In this document: positions 44,138 through 55,560 of the stretch, piece by piece | Layout of the letters: each line of letters begins with the position of its first letter | Numbering within the stretch: position 1 is the first letter of the stretch | Source: Halocaridina rubra | Taxonomy: Eukaryota; Arthropoda; Malacostraca; Decapoda; Atyidae | DNA length: 64,000 bases | NCBI GenBank assembly: GCA_037179515.1 | Contig: JAXCGZ010005728.1 | Span: 62,001-126,000 of the forward strand | Direction: 5' to 3' | Made by a program: the position numbers and the translations under genes | Notes under the pieces: model-generated | Told to the model about the DNA's origin: nothing | Seen by the model: the letters and a program-made list of their open reading frames with translations, nothing else | Databases searched by the model: none

Positions 44138-44402
44138 TGTAATAGAGTGGTAATATTGTACATAGTGTATACTAATTCCAAGTTAAGTTCTACCTTACAT
44201 GTTTTGTCAAGAAGCATTATTCCTATTCTAAATCTAATTCTAGTGAGTAAAAGAGTTTTCACTTATTCTCCAGCCATTTCTGAGAGATGTCCAACAACAC
44301 CTGTAAATAGCTCTAGGCATTTCCTACATATTTCCTATCATTTTCCAATATCTTACCCTCACTAACATAACCCTAACCCTACTTCAAATGCTGCTAAGTA
44401 AT
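44138..44402 (+). repeat. Element F 5' LTR, first part
   Basis: Aligns with 53522-53780 of the 3' LTR (shared ATTGTACATAGTGTAT, ACATGTTTTGT, GAAGCATTATTCCT, CATAACCCTAACCC). It ends GCTAAGTAAT at 44402. Confidence 0.9.
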
Positions 44403-44510
44403 AGAGGTTGTAGGACAAAGTACTTACCTAATTGTACTTACCTATTTGTGTTTACGGGAAAGAGCCCAAAGCTCGTATCTTCCCATCTCCTGATCGGTTC
44501 CATTTTATAC

Positions 44511-47340
44511 TTAGTGATACTTATCATAGCTGTCATTAAAACTATGGATTGAGATAGCATTAACTACCCCCTCGCTTAGCGAATTCCAATTATCAACTAC
44601 TCTTACACTGAAAAAGTATTTCCTTACATCCTGCAAAGAACTTTTCTTACGAAGCTTCAAACTATGACCTCTAGTTCTAGAGCCAGCCATATCAAAATAT
44701 AAAGCCCTATTCACTCTATCATAACCATGAAGGAATTTAAAGACTGTCACCATATCCCCCCTCAATCTTCTAGCTTCGAGTGATGGTAAGTCTAATTCCC
44801 TCAGCCTCTCATCATAAATGAGATTGTGTATTTCTGCCACCAGTTTCGAGGCATGTCTTTGAACTTTTTCAAGCTTAGCTATGTGTTTTTTTCAAGTGTG
44901 GACTCCAAAAGGGGGCTGCATATTCGAGTTTTGGCCTCACACAGGTTACATCAATACTTCTGAACAATTCCTTGTCCATGTGCCTGAAGGCTACCCTTAC
45001 ATTTGATAAGAATGCATATGCTGCCCTTACTATCCCATTTATATGTATTTCTAGAGACAAATCTGCCAGTATGTTTACTCCTAGATCTCTCTCATTTTCT
45101 GTCTCTTGAAGTTGTACTCGAGCCACCGAGTAGTCAAGCTTGGGCCTTCTTGCACTTTTACCCATTCTCATTACCTTACATTTTGAAGTATTGAATTTCA
45201 TTACCACTTTTCTGACCACTCATGCAGATTATTTAGATCCTCCTGAAGTTCTCTACCATTGTTCTCGTTTTTTTTTACTTTCTTCACAATCTTTGCATCA
45301 TCTGCAAACATATTAATGAATGAATTTACAGACTCTGGTAGGTCATTTACATATACAAGGAACAAAAGTGGCCCTAAAACTGAACCCTGTGGAACTCCAC
45401 TACTAACTCTTCTCCATTCAGACACTGAGTGTCTTGCTCTAACCCTCTGTTCCCTTCCTTCTAAGTAAGTTTTTATCCATTCCAAAACATTTCCACCTAT
45501 TCTAGCCATTGCTTGCAGCATCCTAATAAGTCTCTCAAATGGAACAGTGTCAAATGCTTTCTGGAAGTCTAGGAATATGCAATCTGCCCAGCCCTCTCTT
45601 TCCTGTAAGATTCGGCTTACCTCATCATAAAATTCTAATAAGTTTGTTACTGCCGATCTACCTTCTCTAAAGCCATGTTGCCTCACTGACAAAAAGTTGA
45701 AGGATTCCAAGTGAAGAGAGATATGTTTCCTTAGTAGTTTCTCCATAACTTTGCAAACTATGCTGGTCGAGGAAACTGGTCTATAGTTCAGAGCCGTATC
45801 CCTCCTTCCCTTTTTGAAGATAGGTATCACATTTTCTTGTTTCCAGCATCTTGGAATCTCAACTGACTCCAGTGACTTTTTAAATATGATACTTAGTGCC
45901 ACTGATATTGAGTTTGCGCATTTTTTAAGTACATGGGGGGATATGTCATCAGGACCTGTAGCTTTATGAACATCTAAATCCATCAGCGCTTTGCATACCT
46001 CTGTGGCTGTAAGATTGATGTTCTCTAATACCAGCCCTTGAGCTTCTATCTCTGCAGTCTGAGGGGGTGGGGTATTTACTACTGTAAATACTGACTGAAT
46101 CTCCTTGTTCAGTTCTTTGCAGACCTCTTCATCTGTTTCAGTGATGCTTCCATCGGCTCTCTTTAGCCTTAAAACCTGTTCTTTTACCTTCAGTTTTCCT
46201 CTGATAAAGCTGTGGAAAAGCTTGGAATTTTCTTTAGCCTTCCTGGTGATGTCCCTCTCATAGTCTCTCTCTGCCTCTCTCCTTTTACTTAGGTAGTCAT
46301 TTCTTGCTCTTTTGTAGGTTTGCCAGGCATTTATGTTTTTTCTCCTCCTATGCCTTTTCCAGCATTTGTCTCTCCACTCCTTAGCTCTTTTACACTCATT
46401 ATCGAACCATTTCTCTCTGGCATGAATTACACCTACTTTGGTGACAGGTATGCAGCAATCTACTATCTTCCCATATTTCTCACAAAAGACGTCATGCATT
46501 TCTTGTACAGATTTGTTGTAAAATAAAGTTCTCCAGTCAATAACTGCAAAAAGCTCATTCATTTTGATGTAATCTCCTTTCGGATAGTTCCTCCTCATGT
46601 CCTCGGTGCCTCTACTCTCAGGCAGAATATTTTCAATGATATACTCCATCAACAACACACAGTGGTCACTCTTTCCAATTGGTGGTTCATACTAAATTTT
46701 TTCAATATCCAACACATTATCTGTGAATACTAGATCAAGTAGTGAAGGCTCATCCCAACCCCTGGCCCTCGTTGGTTCCATTACATGTTGGTGTAGGAAA
46801 TTCCCTTGTACACAATCTAGGAATCCTGCCTCGAATGAGTCCTCACCACTGTGTGGGTCAAGATTTATGCAATCTATCTCTTTATGATGAAAATCTCCCA
46901 TAATCAAAATCGTACATTTTCTCTCCCGTGCCATGTTAACAACTGAGTTTATGACTTCAATAGTACCTATATGACTTTCCTCATAAACTTCTAGCCTATA
47001 TCTGGTTCCTTGGTGGGTTATATACAACAGTTATTATTATGCTCTCTGACCCAGTATTTATGCGAGCAACAAGAAATTCCTTGAACACACTTTCTATAGC
47101 CAAGTTTATTTCTTCAACTTGAATCTTTTCACTTATGAACAGTGCTATCCCTCCACCAGTCCTCTCAGATCTTTCAACCCTTAATATTCTGAAGCCCTTA
47201 GGAAAAACTATGACACTGTTTATGTCCTCACTCAAATTAGTCTCTGTAATTGCTACTATATCTGCCTTACTGTTGTGAATCCTATTTTTTAATTCTACTG
47301 CCTTATCAGCTAATCGATCTTCTGTCATTATCATCTTTAT
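44511..47340 (-). pseudogene. CR1-like LINE ORF2: endonuclease and reverse transcriptase
   Basis: Endonuclease: SKADIVAITETNLSEDINS, RTGGGIALFISEKI, TVVYNPPRNQI, LIMGDFHHKEIDCINL (G-D-F-H), WDEPSLLDLVFTDN and a GKSDHCVLLM-type S-D-H near 46680. Frame change near 47010 and a stop near 46690. RT in the 485-codon frame 46658-45201: HKATGPDDISPHVLKKCANS, NYRPVSSTSIVCKVMEKL, IFLDFQKAFDTVPFERLI, GVPQGSVLGPLLFLVYVND, FADDAKI (intact). A one-base deletion near 45202 and another break near 44870 precede the C-terminal tail ending at 44511. It is close to intact, one of the younger elements here. Confidence 0.92.
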
Positions 47341-48375
47341 CTCCCCTTTGTCTGGAAGAACTCTGAAATGAAAATTTTTCTTCTCTTCTTCATTCCTTTC
47401 CTCATTTAACCTTCTTGCTTCTTCCAACAAGTTTTTGATCTTTCATCTCTTCCTGTGTTCTGTATCATCTAATAAACACTTCTTTGAATTCTTGAAGGAC
47501 TTTTAGACTTTTTTTCTCAACAATATTTCCCTACATGTTTCCCCTCCCTCAAAGGTTACTTTTGTTGGTCTCGGCTTTCTTTCCCTTGAATATTTGCCTA
47601 GTTGGTGAATGTTTACAATATCCTCAGGACCACAAACTACTCCAAGCTTTCTTATCAGGTCTACAACCCTAGCTTTATTTTCTTCAAGTCTCCCCTGCCA
47701 TGTTGGCTCCTGGGATTCGTTTATGCCTCTTGAGATTACCACTGTCTTCTCTTTATCAAGTGCCTGTTTGATGAGTGGGTTTGCCCTTTCCATCACAAAG
47801 TTTTTCATTTTTTCGATTACTGTCTCTCTATAATCAACTGTTTGTATGTTTTCCAGTGCCACCATCTTTACAGCCTCTTTTGCTGCCACATTCCCCTTTA
47901 GTGCATCAGCAAAGGAAGTTTTCATGGCATAATTTTCCATATTCAGCTCCTGGAACTCTTTTCTAAACTGTTCAATGTTTTCCTTAATCTGGACATTTCA
48001 AGCTGCAATCTCGTCTCTCTCAGAAGAGAGCAGTGAACTAACATCTAATTCATTTAGGTTGTCATTCAGCTGTTTGTTTTTATCTTCTTGTTTAGAAATT
48101 CTAGTTTCTAGTTCACTCTTTTCCCCTTCCAGCTTCTTTATTCTTTTTTCTAGTTCCTTTCTCTCCTGCCCTTGTGCTTTATTTGCTTCCTCCAAACATC
48201 TTATTTCCTCTCTGAGTGTTTAATTCTCTTTAATTTCTCTATCCATATTCCGAATCTTTTCATCAAGGCTTATAACCATTGCCTCTAAATCCTTGATTTT
48301 CTGTTTTAGTCTCCTAATTGCTACAACTCCTCCTGACCCATGGGTGGGAGAGGTTTGCGATAGAGATGGCCTCAT
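47341..48375 (-). pseudogene. CR1-like LINE ORF1 (coiled coil, RNA-binding CTD)
   Basis: ATG 48375 (MRPSLSQTSPTHGSGG). A long Lys/Glu-rich coiled coil follows (RLKQKIKDLEAMVISLDEKI; KKLEGEKSELETRISKQEDK), with stops near 48220 and 47996, all in one frame. The 47940-47503 segment has a globular part with DLIRKLGVVCGPEDIVNIHQ and RPTKVTFEGGETCREILLRK, typical of L1-like ORF1 RNA-binding domains. After another stop, KIKNLLEEARRLNEERNEEE and NFHFRVLPDKGEI end the ORF1 C-terminus. The ORF1/ORF2 boundary is placed near 47340 by motif only. Confidence 0.8.
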
Positions 48376-48695
48376 ATTTATGTTCTCCCTCTCACAGAAT
48401 ATAGAAAGAAGAAGAGAAAGAGAAAATTAAAGAGAGAAAAACTTTTATTTAAGCTTCACACAGAATTTTTATATCTTCATATAAGTGTCTGAGGAGGCAC
48501 CCACCCGTTTCTGCTATATATACTTCTTAACTGATAAACTCACTTGCTAACCAACATATGTTATCACAGGATCAGACTTTACATTTAACTCGATATATAT
48601 ACAAAATAAGAAATAGTAAAAGAGAAAGCTAAAAGAAAAGAAAAAAAATGAAGAAAATAAGACAGCTGTAGTACTTGGCAACTTAACTCAGTACT

Positions 48696-48896
48696 GTGTG
48701 TGCCGAAGGACATAATGTCGACGGACATAATGTCGACGGATACAACTTTTATTTAGTTATTTATTCTTCTTACTCTTTCATTCATTCATAATAATAAAGT
48801 TTAAAATGATAGTTCCGAACCTAACCTAACCTGAAATTATATGCGTCGGCATTATATCCGTCGACATTATGTCCATTGGCATTTTGTCTGCACACC
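48696..48896. mobile_element. Small palindromic element (MITE-like), about 200 bp
   Basis: Ends are inverted: left GTGTGTGCCGAAGGACATAA, right (read inverted) GGTGTGCAGACAAAATGCC. Next to each end are tandem 15-mers GGACATAATGTCGAC (48708-48722, 48723-48737; inverted forms about 48845-48880), each containing the palindrome GTCGAC. An AT-rich centre carries CCTAACCTAACC. It has no coding capacity. It lies between the LINE 5' end and the resumed LTR. Confidence 0.6.
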
Positions 48897-49127
48897 GTAA
48901 TATATATCATAGTGATAATGTGATAATATATACAGAAGGTCAGATATATTATCACCGGTTAGTTCTGGCCTATTTAGGCGGTTCTATTTAATTACAGTGC
49001 ATATCTTAACCTAATAGCACTGTGTTAATGCTCCATTTGATGCCCATACAGGCAACCTATGTAACCCATAATGCTGGGGAACCGTAATACCTTACCTAAC
49101 CTTATACAATATGGTGACTATATTATA
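48897..49127 (+). repeat. Element F 5' LTR, second part
   Basis: Resumes at GTAATATATATCATAGTGAT and aligns with 53780-54010. It ends near TATTATA at 49127, followed by ATTGGCGATGAGGAT, a probable primer binding site that I cannot assign to a tRNA. Confidence 0.85.
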
Positions 49128-49374
49128 ATTGGCGATGAGGATTACAACTGGCCTATCATAATGTCTTTGACTGTTATCAAACCTGATGTTGTTGTTGTTT
49201 TTTGCTACCTAACCTAATTTTGTCCTTATTAGCCTAACTGGTTTTTGTCTTGCCTAAGCATAGCCTAGACCAAGCCTATGCCTATACCTATTAATTTTGG
49301 ACTATGTGTTTGAACTTAGCCTAGACCTAACTAATTTCCTATTTTTTTATTAGGCTATTACCTATAATTTCATC
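49128..49374 (+). other. Element F leader
   Basis: AT-rich with CCTAACCTAA and GCCTAGACC-type repeats; no gene. Confidence 0.6.
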
Positions 49375-50215
49375 ATGTCGCTCATTGGGAATGTAGGTCC
49401 GTATGATGAATCTGAGAAATATTCAAACTATACAGTTAGGGTTCAATTGTATTTCGAAGCTAATGATATTAAGAAAAATAAGCAAATTCCTGCTTATTAC
49501 AGGTTCTAAACTTTTTGGATTTAGTGAGTTCGAAATATTCTAAGGAATGTACTTTGGAGGAATTAATTTCCACTCTCAACAATCGCTACACACCCCAGAT
49601 TATAGTGATCTATGAAAGATTCAAATTCTACCAAAAGTGTCAATAATAATAATAATAATAATAATAAGACTTTATTTCCAACATACATTGGGTATTCAAG
49701 GAGACCATGAAAGTGTAACTTCTTCTGTTGCAACTCTATAGTCACTCGCATCGACATGTGGGGACAAACTAGAGGAGATCTTAAGAGACAAGTTTGTTAT
49801 GAGTCTTTGGGAAGAAAGTACTCAGCGTGTTCTCTTGAAATAGAAGTATCCCACTTTTGCCTGAGCAGTAGAGATTGCTATTACTAGGGAAGCTGCAGAG
49901 AAGAATGTCAGGGAGTTTGGTCAGAAACCTCACACTAATGATAAAGAAGTAAATGCTGTGAAAGTTAAGGCTATGAGTTCTTTTTATAAGAAAAAGCATA
50001 AGCCTAATGGAGAGAAAGAGAAAGGTACAAAACCTGATAACACATGCAATGGATGTGGTAAAAATCATTGGAAAAATGATTGTCCCTATAAAAACGTTGA
50101 ATGATTTCTGTGTAAACATACTGGGTACATTTCTAAGGCCTGGGTTTCTAAGGGTAAGAAAAATTCTACTATATATGCTGTGGAGCCTAAGTCTTTAAGT
50201 TCTATTGAATCTAGA
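49375..50215 (+). pseudogene. gag: Element F gag
   Basis: ATG 49375 (MSLIGNVGPYDESEKYSNY). A capsid lead-in with VRVQLYFEANDI is followed by a stop, then TLEELISTLNN and VIYERFKFYQK. It is interrupted by a small insertion at 49642-49700, then resumes with DKFVMSLWEES and a zinc knuckle CNGCGKNHWKNDCPYKN (about 50040-50090), with a damaged second knuckle. Stops and frame changes throughout. In an intact element it would form the particle shell and bind RNA. Confidence 0.75.
49642..49700 (-). mobile_element. Tiny 5'-truncated retroelement tail with (AAT)n
   Basis: Nine AAT units (49642-49668) then AAGACTTTATTTCC. Read on the minus strand this is GGAAATAAAGTCTTATTATT, a LINE/SINE 3' end. The upstream GAATACCCAATGTATG resembles the 3' end of the SINE at 28948-29134 (GAATACCCATTGTATTG). 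It lies inside F gag, replacing capsid codons; its right boundary is approximate. Confidence 0.55.
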
Positions 50216-50229
50216 TATATTAGTGATCG

Positions 50230-50590
50230 TCTAATTTGTGAGATCCTACTATATGACAGTCACCTTGGATGATTGTGCTGATGTCCAGGTTCCGGGTGGA
50301 TGCAGGTGCTACTCGTACTCTTATCAGTGAACAAGAATTTTTTAAGTGTTTTCCCAAGGCTAAGCCTAAAATAATGCCTTCTAAGACTAAATTGAAGAAG
50401 TATGGAGGTTCAAAAATTCCTATGTGTAGGGAGATTTGGGTAAAAATCAAGTTCCAAGGTCATGTTTTAGAGAATCAAGGTATCATAATAGTAAAGGATT
50501 CTGGTCCTAACCTATTAGGTCATGATTTTTTGTTTGCTCTAAATATTAGCCTAACTCTAGTGGACAGTGCTGTGCGTTCTATTGCTGAGA
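50230..50590 (+). pseudogene. Element F protease
   Basis: Active-site region FRVDAGATRTLISEQEF (D-A-G-A instead of D-S/T-G-A), then KYGGSKIPMCREIWVKIKF and the C-terminal strand GPNLLGHDFLF. It is in one frame with the following RT fingers. Confidence 0.75.
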
Positions 50591-51480
50591 AGTCTGTCAT
50601 GGAAAAATTTCCTGATTTGTTCCGAGAAGAATTAGGAGGTTATATGAGAATGGAAGTTTCTTTTGAAGTGGATCAGGTAGTACTACCTAAGTATTACAAG
50701 GCACGAAATGTACCATATGTTATGTGTGCTAAAGTAGATGCAGCATTGGATAAATTTTTGGGAGAAAATATCATTCGAGCATTCGCTCACTCTATCTGGG
50801 TTGATCTTATTCTACCTGTGCTGAAAAATGACGGAACTGTACGTATATGCAGAGACTATTGTTTGGCTGTTAACCAATAGTGTAAAGTTACTAAATATCC
50901 TGTGCTTAGAATTGATAACCCATTTGCTACTTTGGAGAGTGGGAAGATTTATTCAAAATTGGACATGAAGAGTGCCTAAAATCAAATTCTTCTTACCATG
51001 AGTCACATTCACTCGCTACTATTAGCACTCACTGAGGATTGTTTCAGTATAAGCATTTGTGTTACGGTATAGCTAGTGCTCTGGGAATTTTCCAACAAAC
51101 TATGGAGAATTTATTGTGAGGTATTCCTGGCATTTCTATTTTTCTCGATGACATACTTGTATGTCATCAAAACTAACTCTTGTGAACATGAGGAGCGTTT
51201 ATGCAAAGTTTTAGGAAGACTAGAGGAAGTTGGATTGAAACTGCATCCTACTAAGTGTTTTTTTCGTGTTGACCAAGTACAGAATTTGGGTTATATAATT
51301 GATTCTACCGGTTTGAAGCCTATTGAGGAGAAGTTAGATGATATATGTAATGCCTCTGAGTCTAAGGATTTAACACAGTTATGCAGTTATTTAGGAATGT
51401 TAAATTTCTATAGGAAGTTCTTGGTAAATGCTGCTGCTATTCTTGAACGTTTGGATAGTCTTTTGAGAAAGGATGTTAGA
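50591..51480 (+). pseudogene. Element F reverse transcriptase
   Basis: KFPDLFREELGGYM, PKYYKARNVPYVM, VLKNDGTVRICRDYCLAVN, stop, then YPVLRIDNPFATL, YSKLDMKSA, a frameshifted palm, and the catalytic box IFLDDILVCH at about 51137-51165. The primer grip and connection follow: LHPTKCFFRVDQVQNLGYII and LCSYLGMLNFYRKFL. Catalytic Asp pair present, but several stops. Confidence 0.85.
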
Positions 51481-51965
51481 AGGAAGTGGAATGAGGAACA
51501 CAGTAAAGCTTTCCAAGAATCTAAAACGCTATTGTTAGATGCCTGTTTAATTCATTTTGACCCTAATTTACCTATCGAAGTGTCTGCTGACTGTTCTAAG
51601 TATGGTTCAAGTGTTCTTTTTAAGAAGAAGGATAGTGCTGAATTGCCAGTCGTCTTTGCATCCTGAGCTCTAAATAAAGCTGAGGCCAATTATTTTTAGA
51701 CAGAGAAGTAGGCCCTAGCACTTGTTTTTGCATTGAAGAAATTTCATCACTATTTGTGGGGTCATGCATATTCTCTAATTACGAATCACAGAGCACTTTT
51801 AGGTTTCTTCAACCCTAATAAGCTTATTCCTGAAATGGCCTCTGGTAGGATCCAGCAATGGTCCTTGATGCTATAAGCCTATTCATTTGAGTTGTATCAC
51901 CGTTCAGGTAAATCTTTAGGTACGGCTGATGCTTTGAGCCAATATCTCTGGGTCCTCTGTACTTG
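51481..51965 (+). pseudogene. Element F RNase H
   Basis: VSADCSKYGSSVLF (Asp), AEANYF-stop-TEK region (Glu), YSLITNHRALLGFF (Asp to Asn at the usual T-D-H) and YHRSGKSLGTADALS. Stops interrupt it near 51665, 51700 and 51875. Confidence 0.8.
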
Positions 51966-52185
51966 ACTGTTGCTTTCTGTCTGTCGTTTTCCTTTGTGTG
52001 ACATTACCTCATCTCTGCCTTGTCCTTAATCTTTATCTTTTCCTTCATCATTGTATTTTCTCGTGCCCGGGCCTTTATTGATGAGGGCAATATCTGCCTG
52101 TAAAAAGGTGTCACACTCATTAAAAAAAAATTACTACTAGCAAATGCATCTGATCGTGTTCCTGTTTGTGCAGAGTAGATCCAGT
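51966..52185 (+). other. Unassigned stretch between RNase H and integrase of F
   Basis: Pyrimidine-rich, with no match to neighbouring pol motifs. It may be a small insertion or a decayed linker. Confidence 0.4.
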
Positions 52186-53060
52186 TAGTTAATACATTGG
52201 ATGCCACCCCTGTAACTGCTAACGACATAAGTAAGTGGACTTCTATGGACCCATTACTTGTTAAAGTGCTACTCTATTTAGACTGCGGTTGGCCTGAAAA
52301 TGTTGAGGATGAATTAAGACCGTTTTTCCATCGAAAGAATGAATTAAGTATTCAACAAGGTCGCATTCCATCGGGACCTAGAGTAATTATTCCTCGTAAA
52401 AGAAGAGAGAGTATGTTAAATGAGTTGCATCAAGAGTATTTGGGCTCTACTAAAATGAGGTAATCGGCTGGAAGTTATGTTTGGTGGTCTGGATTGGACC
52501 ATAACGTTGAAGATTTGTCAGCTGGATGCTCTGTTTGTCAAGCTACTAGAACATTGCCTAAGAAAGCACCTTTACAACCTTGGGATTGGCCTGAGAGGCT
52601 ATGGGTGAGAGTCATGCTGACTATGCTAGTCCAGTCATGGGTGCCTATTTTTTTTAGTGCTAACTGATGTTCATTCCAAGTGGATTGAAGTGCTACCTAC
52701 TAAAGACACTAATTCTTTTGCTATTATTAATCTCATTAGAAATGTTTTCTCACATTTTGGTCTGCATATGACACTCGCTACTGACAGTGGTCCTAATTTT
52801 ACATCTAAGGAATTCAACCTATTTCTTGAGAAGAATGGTGTTCGTCATATCATGTCTGCACCCTACCAGCCAAGCGCAAATGGCCAGGCTGAAAATACTG
52901 TCAAAGGTCTTAAAAATTTCCTAAAACACTTCTCAGGTGAAGATTGGAGAACTAAGTCAGAATAATATCTTTTCCAGTAGAGAATGACACCTCATTCTAC
53001 TACTGGAGTGTCTCCAGCGAAGATGATATTTGACTGAAAGCTACGTACCGTGTTGGACCT
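52186..53060 (+). pseudogene. Element F integrase
   Basis: Zinc module: MLNELHQEYLGSTKMR, stop, YVWWSGLDHNVEDLSAGCSV with the following CQ (H-H-C-C). Core: VLTDVHSKWIEVLPTKDTNS (first Asp), TLATDSGPNFTSKEFN (second Asp), SAPYQPSANGQAENTVKGL (Glu). The C-terminal HSTTGVSPAKMIFD follows after a stop at 52963. It lies downstream of RT and RNase H, the usual gypsy order. Confidence 0.88.
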
Positions 53061-53521
53061 ACTACACACTAGTAAATGTGTACAACAGACTTTGTTGTCT
53101 AAGCAAGACCAGCAAAAGTCTAATTATGACAGTAATATTGCTAGAAATCTAGAGTTGACACCTTAGTCTCCTGTCATGGTGCAGAATTATGCAACACTTT
53201 CTAAGAATTGTTGGGTCTATGCACGAGTGTTGAAACAAATTGGTTCTGTGTCTTACAAATCTGAACTTCCAAGAGACGTGTTGAAACATCATTAAGACCA
53301 GATTCTAAATCAATCTACACCGACTATTCCATCTATGCCTATTATGACTTTCTCACCTGTTATAAGTGATGAGTCTTTTCTTTCGCCTATGGCTCATGAG
53401 AGAGTAGTCAAACCTAGTAAGGAGGCTGAAGTTGGCGTTCCGCCAAAACTGGCTACTGCGGTACGCCACTCTGCTAGAGTTGTCAAGCCTCCAGATGGTT
53501 TTGATTTGTAATGGGGAGGGG
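53061..53521 (+). pseudogene. Element F integrase C-terminal tail and polypurine tract
   Basis: Degraded frame with WVYARVLKQIGSVSYKSELP, ending with VVKPPDGFDL and TAA near 53510. AATGGGGAGGGG (53510-53521) directly before the LTR is a clear polypurine tract. Confidence 0.75.
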
Positions 53522-54010
53522 TGCAATGGCGTGGTAATCTTGTACATAGTGTATATTAATTCTAAGTTAATATGTACTTTACATGTTTTGTTGAGAAGCA
53601 TTATTCCTCTTCTAATCTAATTCTAGTAAGTAGAAGAGTTATCACTGCTTCTCCCGCCAACTCTGAGAGGTGTCCGATGATACCTGCAAATAGCTTTAGG
53701 CCTTTCCTACATAGTTCCCATAATTTTCCGAAATCCTACCTTTACTAACATAACCCTAACCCAATTTCTAATGCCGCTAAGTAATATACATCGTAGTGAT
53801 AGTGTGATAATATATACGGTAGGTCAGCTATATAATCAATGGTTAGTTCTATCTTATTTAGCCGGTTCTAACTAATTACCGTGCATATCCTAACCTAATA
53901 CCGCTGTGTTAATGCTCCGGTTATCACCCATACAGGCAACCCATCTAACCCATAATGCAGGGGAACCAAAATACCTAACCTAACCCATTATAATTGGCAA
54001 TTATATCACA
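53522..54010 (+). repeat. Element F 3' LTR
   Basis: 489 bp, TGCAATGG...ATATCACA, followed by the target duplication ACCCC (54011-54015). Confidence 0.9.
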
Positions 54011-54015
54011 ACCCC

Positions 54016-54242
54016 TATTTGTTATGTTTTTTTAATATTCAAGATTGCATTATTATGTATAATCATTGGTCTTTAACATTATTATCTTTATTTATCAACC
54101 ATGCTACATGACCATGTCTTCAAATCCAAACAAAAGAGCTGAGACAATGAAAAGAGAAAACTACACAATTTGTTACAAAGAAAATGCATACTCTATATGG
54201 GTAACTTAAATAAAAATATATATATTCTCTACAATACTTCCT
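54016..54242. other. Spacer between F and the G LTR
   Basis: AT-rich, no repeat match inside the window and no gene. It is probably the only non-element sequence of notable length here. Confidence 0.5.
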
Positions 54243-55213
54243 TTGGAGTGGGAGGGTTATTAAGTTTCTGTTTTACTAAGGGGAATCAAAATATTGAGCT
54301 CGGTGAAGAGCTAACAAACAAACGGGACATTCATCAATTTTACATATTACCCATGCAATCACTACTCGGTTAAATGAGACTCAGAATTCAACTTTCTTTT
54401 AATTTTGGAAATACAATGACACATTAAAAAAGCTGAATACATTTTGGGGGAGGTGGCACAAATTTAAAATTTAAATTCATGAAATGCTGTCTCGAATCCT
54501 GGAGGTGATGGGCACGATTTCGATTCCCGGCACCACAGATGGATGCCAAGACTTTGACCTCAACTCGATGATTACCTCTGTCATACAGGCAGAGTAAAAT
54601 AGAGGACACTGCAATTGCAGAAACAGATACGACACACCGTTAATAATGGGAAAACCAAAGGCACAAGCACACAAATAATGAGTTTCCAATATTATTCTAC
54701 AGGATGAAAATTAATTGGTTAGTCCAGCTAATCAGAAATATTTACGCTACTGTAAGAGCATACAAAACCATTAATTATTTACCAGCATTGGGGAAAACAA
54801 TTTATTCACAATAAATGAAGAAGAAACGAGACAAATGCAGAATGTATTCCTTAAATTGTGAGCAAAAACAAAAGTTTGCAATGCCAATTGGGAAAAATTC
54901 CTTATTAATTATTTGCAATTTATATGGAAAAACACTTTATTTACGATAATTGGAGAATCTACAAGATAAATACAGTATTCATTCAATTTTGGTTATCAAG
55001 AAATATTTGCAATGCAAAAAAGGCAAAACCACCTTTTGAAGTATTTGCAACTTATAACTAAAAGCACTTTATCCACAATATATGAAGAATCAGCAAGAAA
55101 GATACAGTATGTATTCATTAAATTGTGATTAAGAAGAAAAATTTTCAAAGCCAACGGGTAAAATTACTTTTTAATTATTTGCGGCTTAGAGCATAAAAGA
55201 CTTTTGTTAAATG
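54243..55213 (-). repeat. LTR of copy G, left part
   Basis: Starts near TTGGAGTGGGAGGG (diverged TGTGGGAATGGAGAG) and follows the Gmr1-type LTR to about its position 970 (GTTAAATG), including the short ORF (54477-54689) and tandem units. The LTR sequence then resumes about 50 bp further on at 63566, beyond copy D. Confidence 0.65.
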
Positions 55214-55560
55214 AAAATTTGAACCAAGTCGTCATTAACAGTGGCGACTGTATTTAAAAGAGCTTCAGCAATTCAACACTAAACTAAAAGTTTCTGCCAT
55301 ATTCTTGCTTTCAGAGTCCCACAAAGGGAAATATAATACTACAAGCAAAGAAATATTCTTCATCTTCGTCTTCCATTAGGAATAACGTTATTACACATGG
55401 ATACATTCCATAATAGTGCATAAACACACTATGATAAAGAAAACTAAGTAAAACCCATTTTACACACAAATTGAAATACATTTGTAAGCTAAAATAAACA
55501 AGTACAGTATTAAAGACAAAAATGATAAATATAAAACCAACATATCAGAGAAGTAATCTT
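55214..55560 (-). other. Copy D noncoding region 3' of pol
   Basis: Homologous to 6345-6602 of B, plus a segment (55385-55490) resembling 23830-23950 of A; no gene. Confidence 0.6.

Larger units (their letters stand above)
44403..48690 (-). mobile_element. CR1-like LINE, near full length, in element F 5' LTR
   Basis: Minus strand; 3' end at the left with the family tail (GTGTTTACGGGAAAGAGCCC on plus) and repeated GTACTTACCTA units, then ORF2 and ORF1. Same family as 10468-11962. The 5' boundary near 48690 is uncertain because a palindromic element adjoins it. GTAAT occurs at 44398-44402 and 48897-48901, so LINE plus palindromic element together sit between copies of a 5-bp word. Confidence 0.9.
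44138..54010 (+). mobile_element. Ty3/gypsy element F, conventional PR-RT-RH-IN order
   Basis: 5' LTR from 44138 (TGTAATAG), 3' LTR 53522-54010 (TGCAATGG...ATCACA), target duplication ACCCC at 44133-44137 and 54011-54015. Gag with CCHC, protease, RT, RNase H and integrase follow in that order on the plus strand, unlike copies A-D. The 5' LTR is split by a CR1-like LINE plus a small palindromic element (44403-48896). Confidence 0.9.

Noticed and set aside
45003..45468. Plus-strand ORFs (63 and 69 codons) recurring also near 10928-11391 on the opposite strand
   Set aside because: They recur only because both loci carry the same LINE RT on the other strand; codon content follows the RT frame.
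48810..48835. CCTAACCTAACC resembling the arthropod telomere repeat (TTAGG)n
   Set aside because: Only two to three units here and similar short runs inside the F LTRs (49090, 53975); far too short for a telomere or interstitial telomeric array.
54016..54242. Spacer between F and G as a host exon or promoter
   Set aside because: AT-rich with only short ORFs and no motif that I can support.
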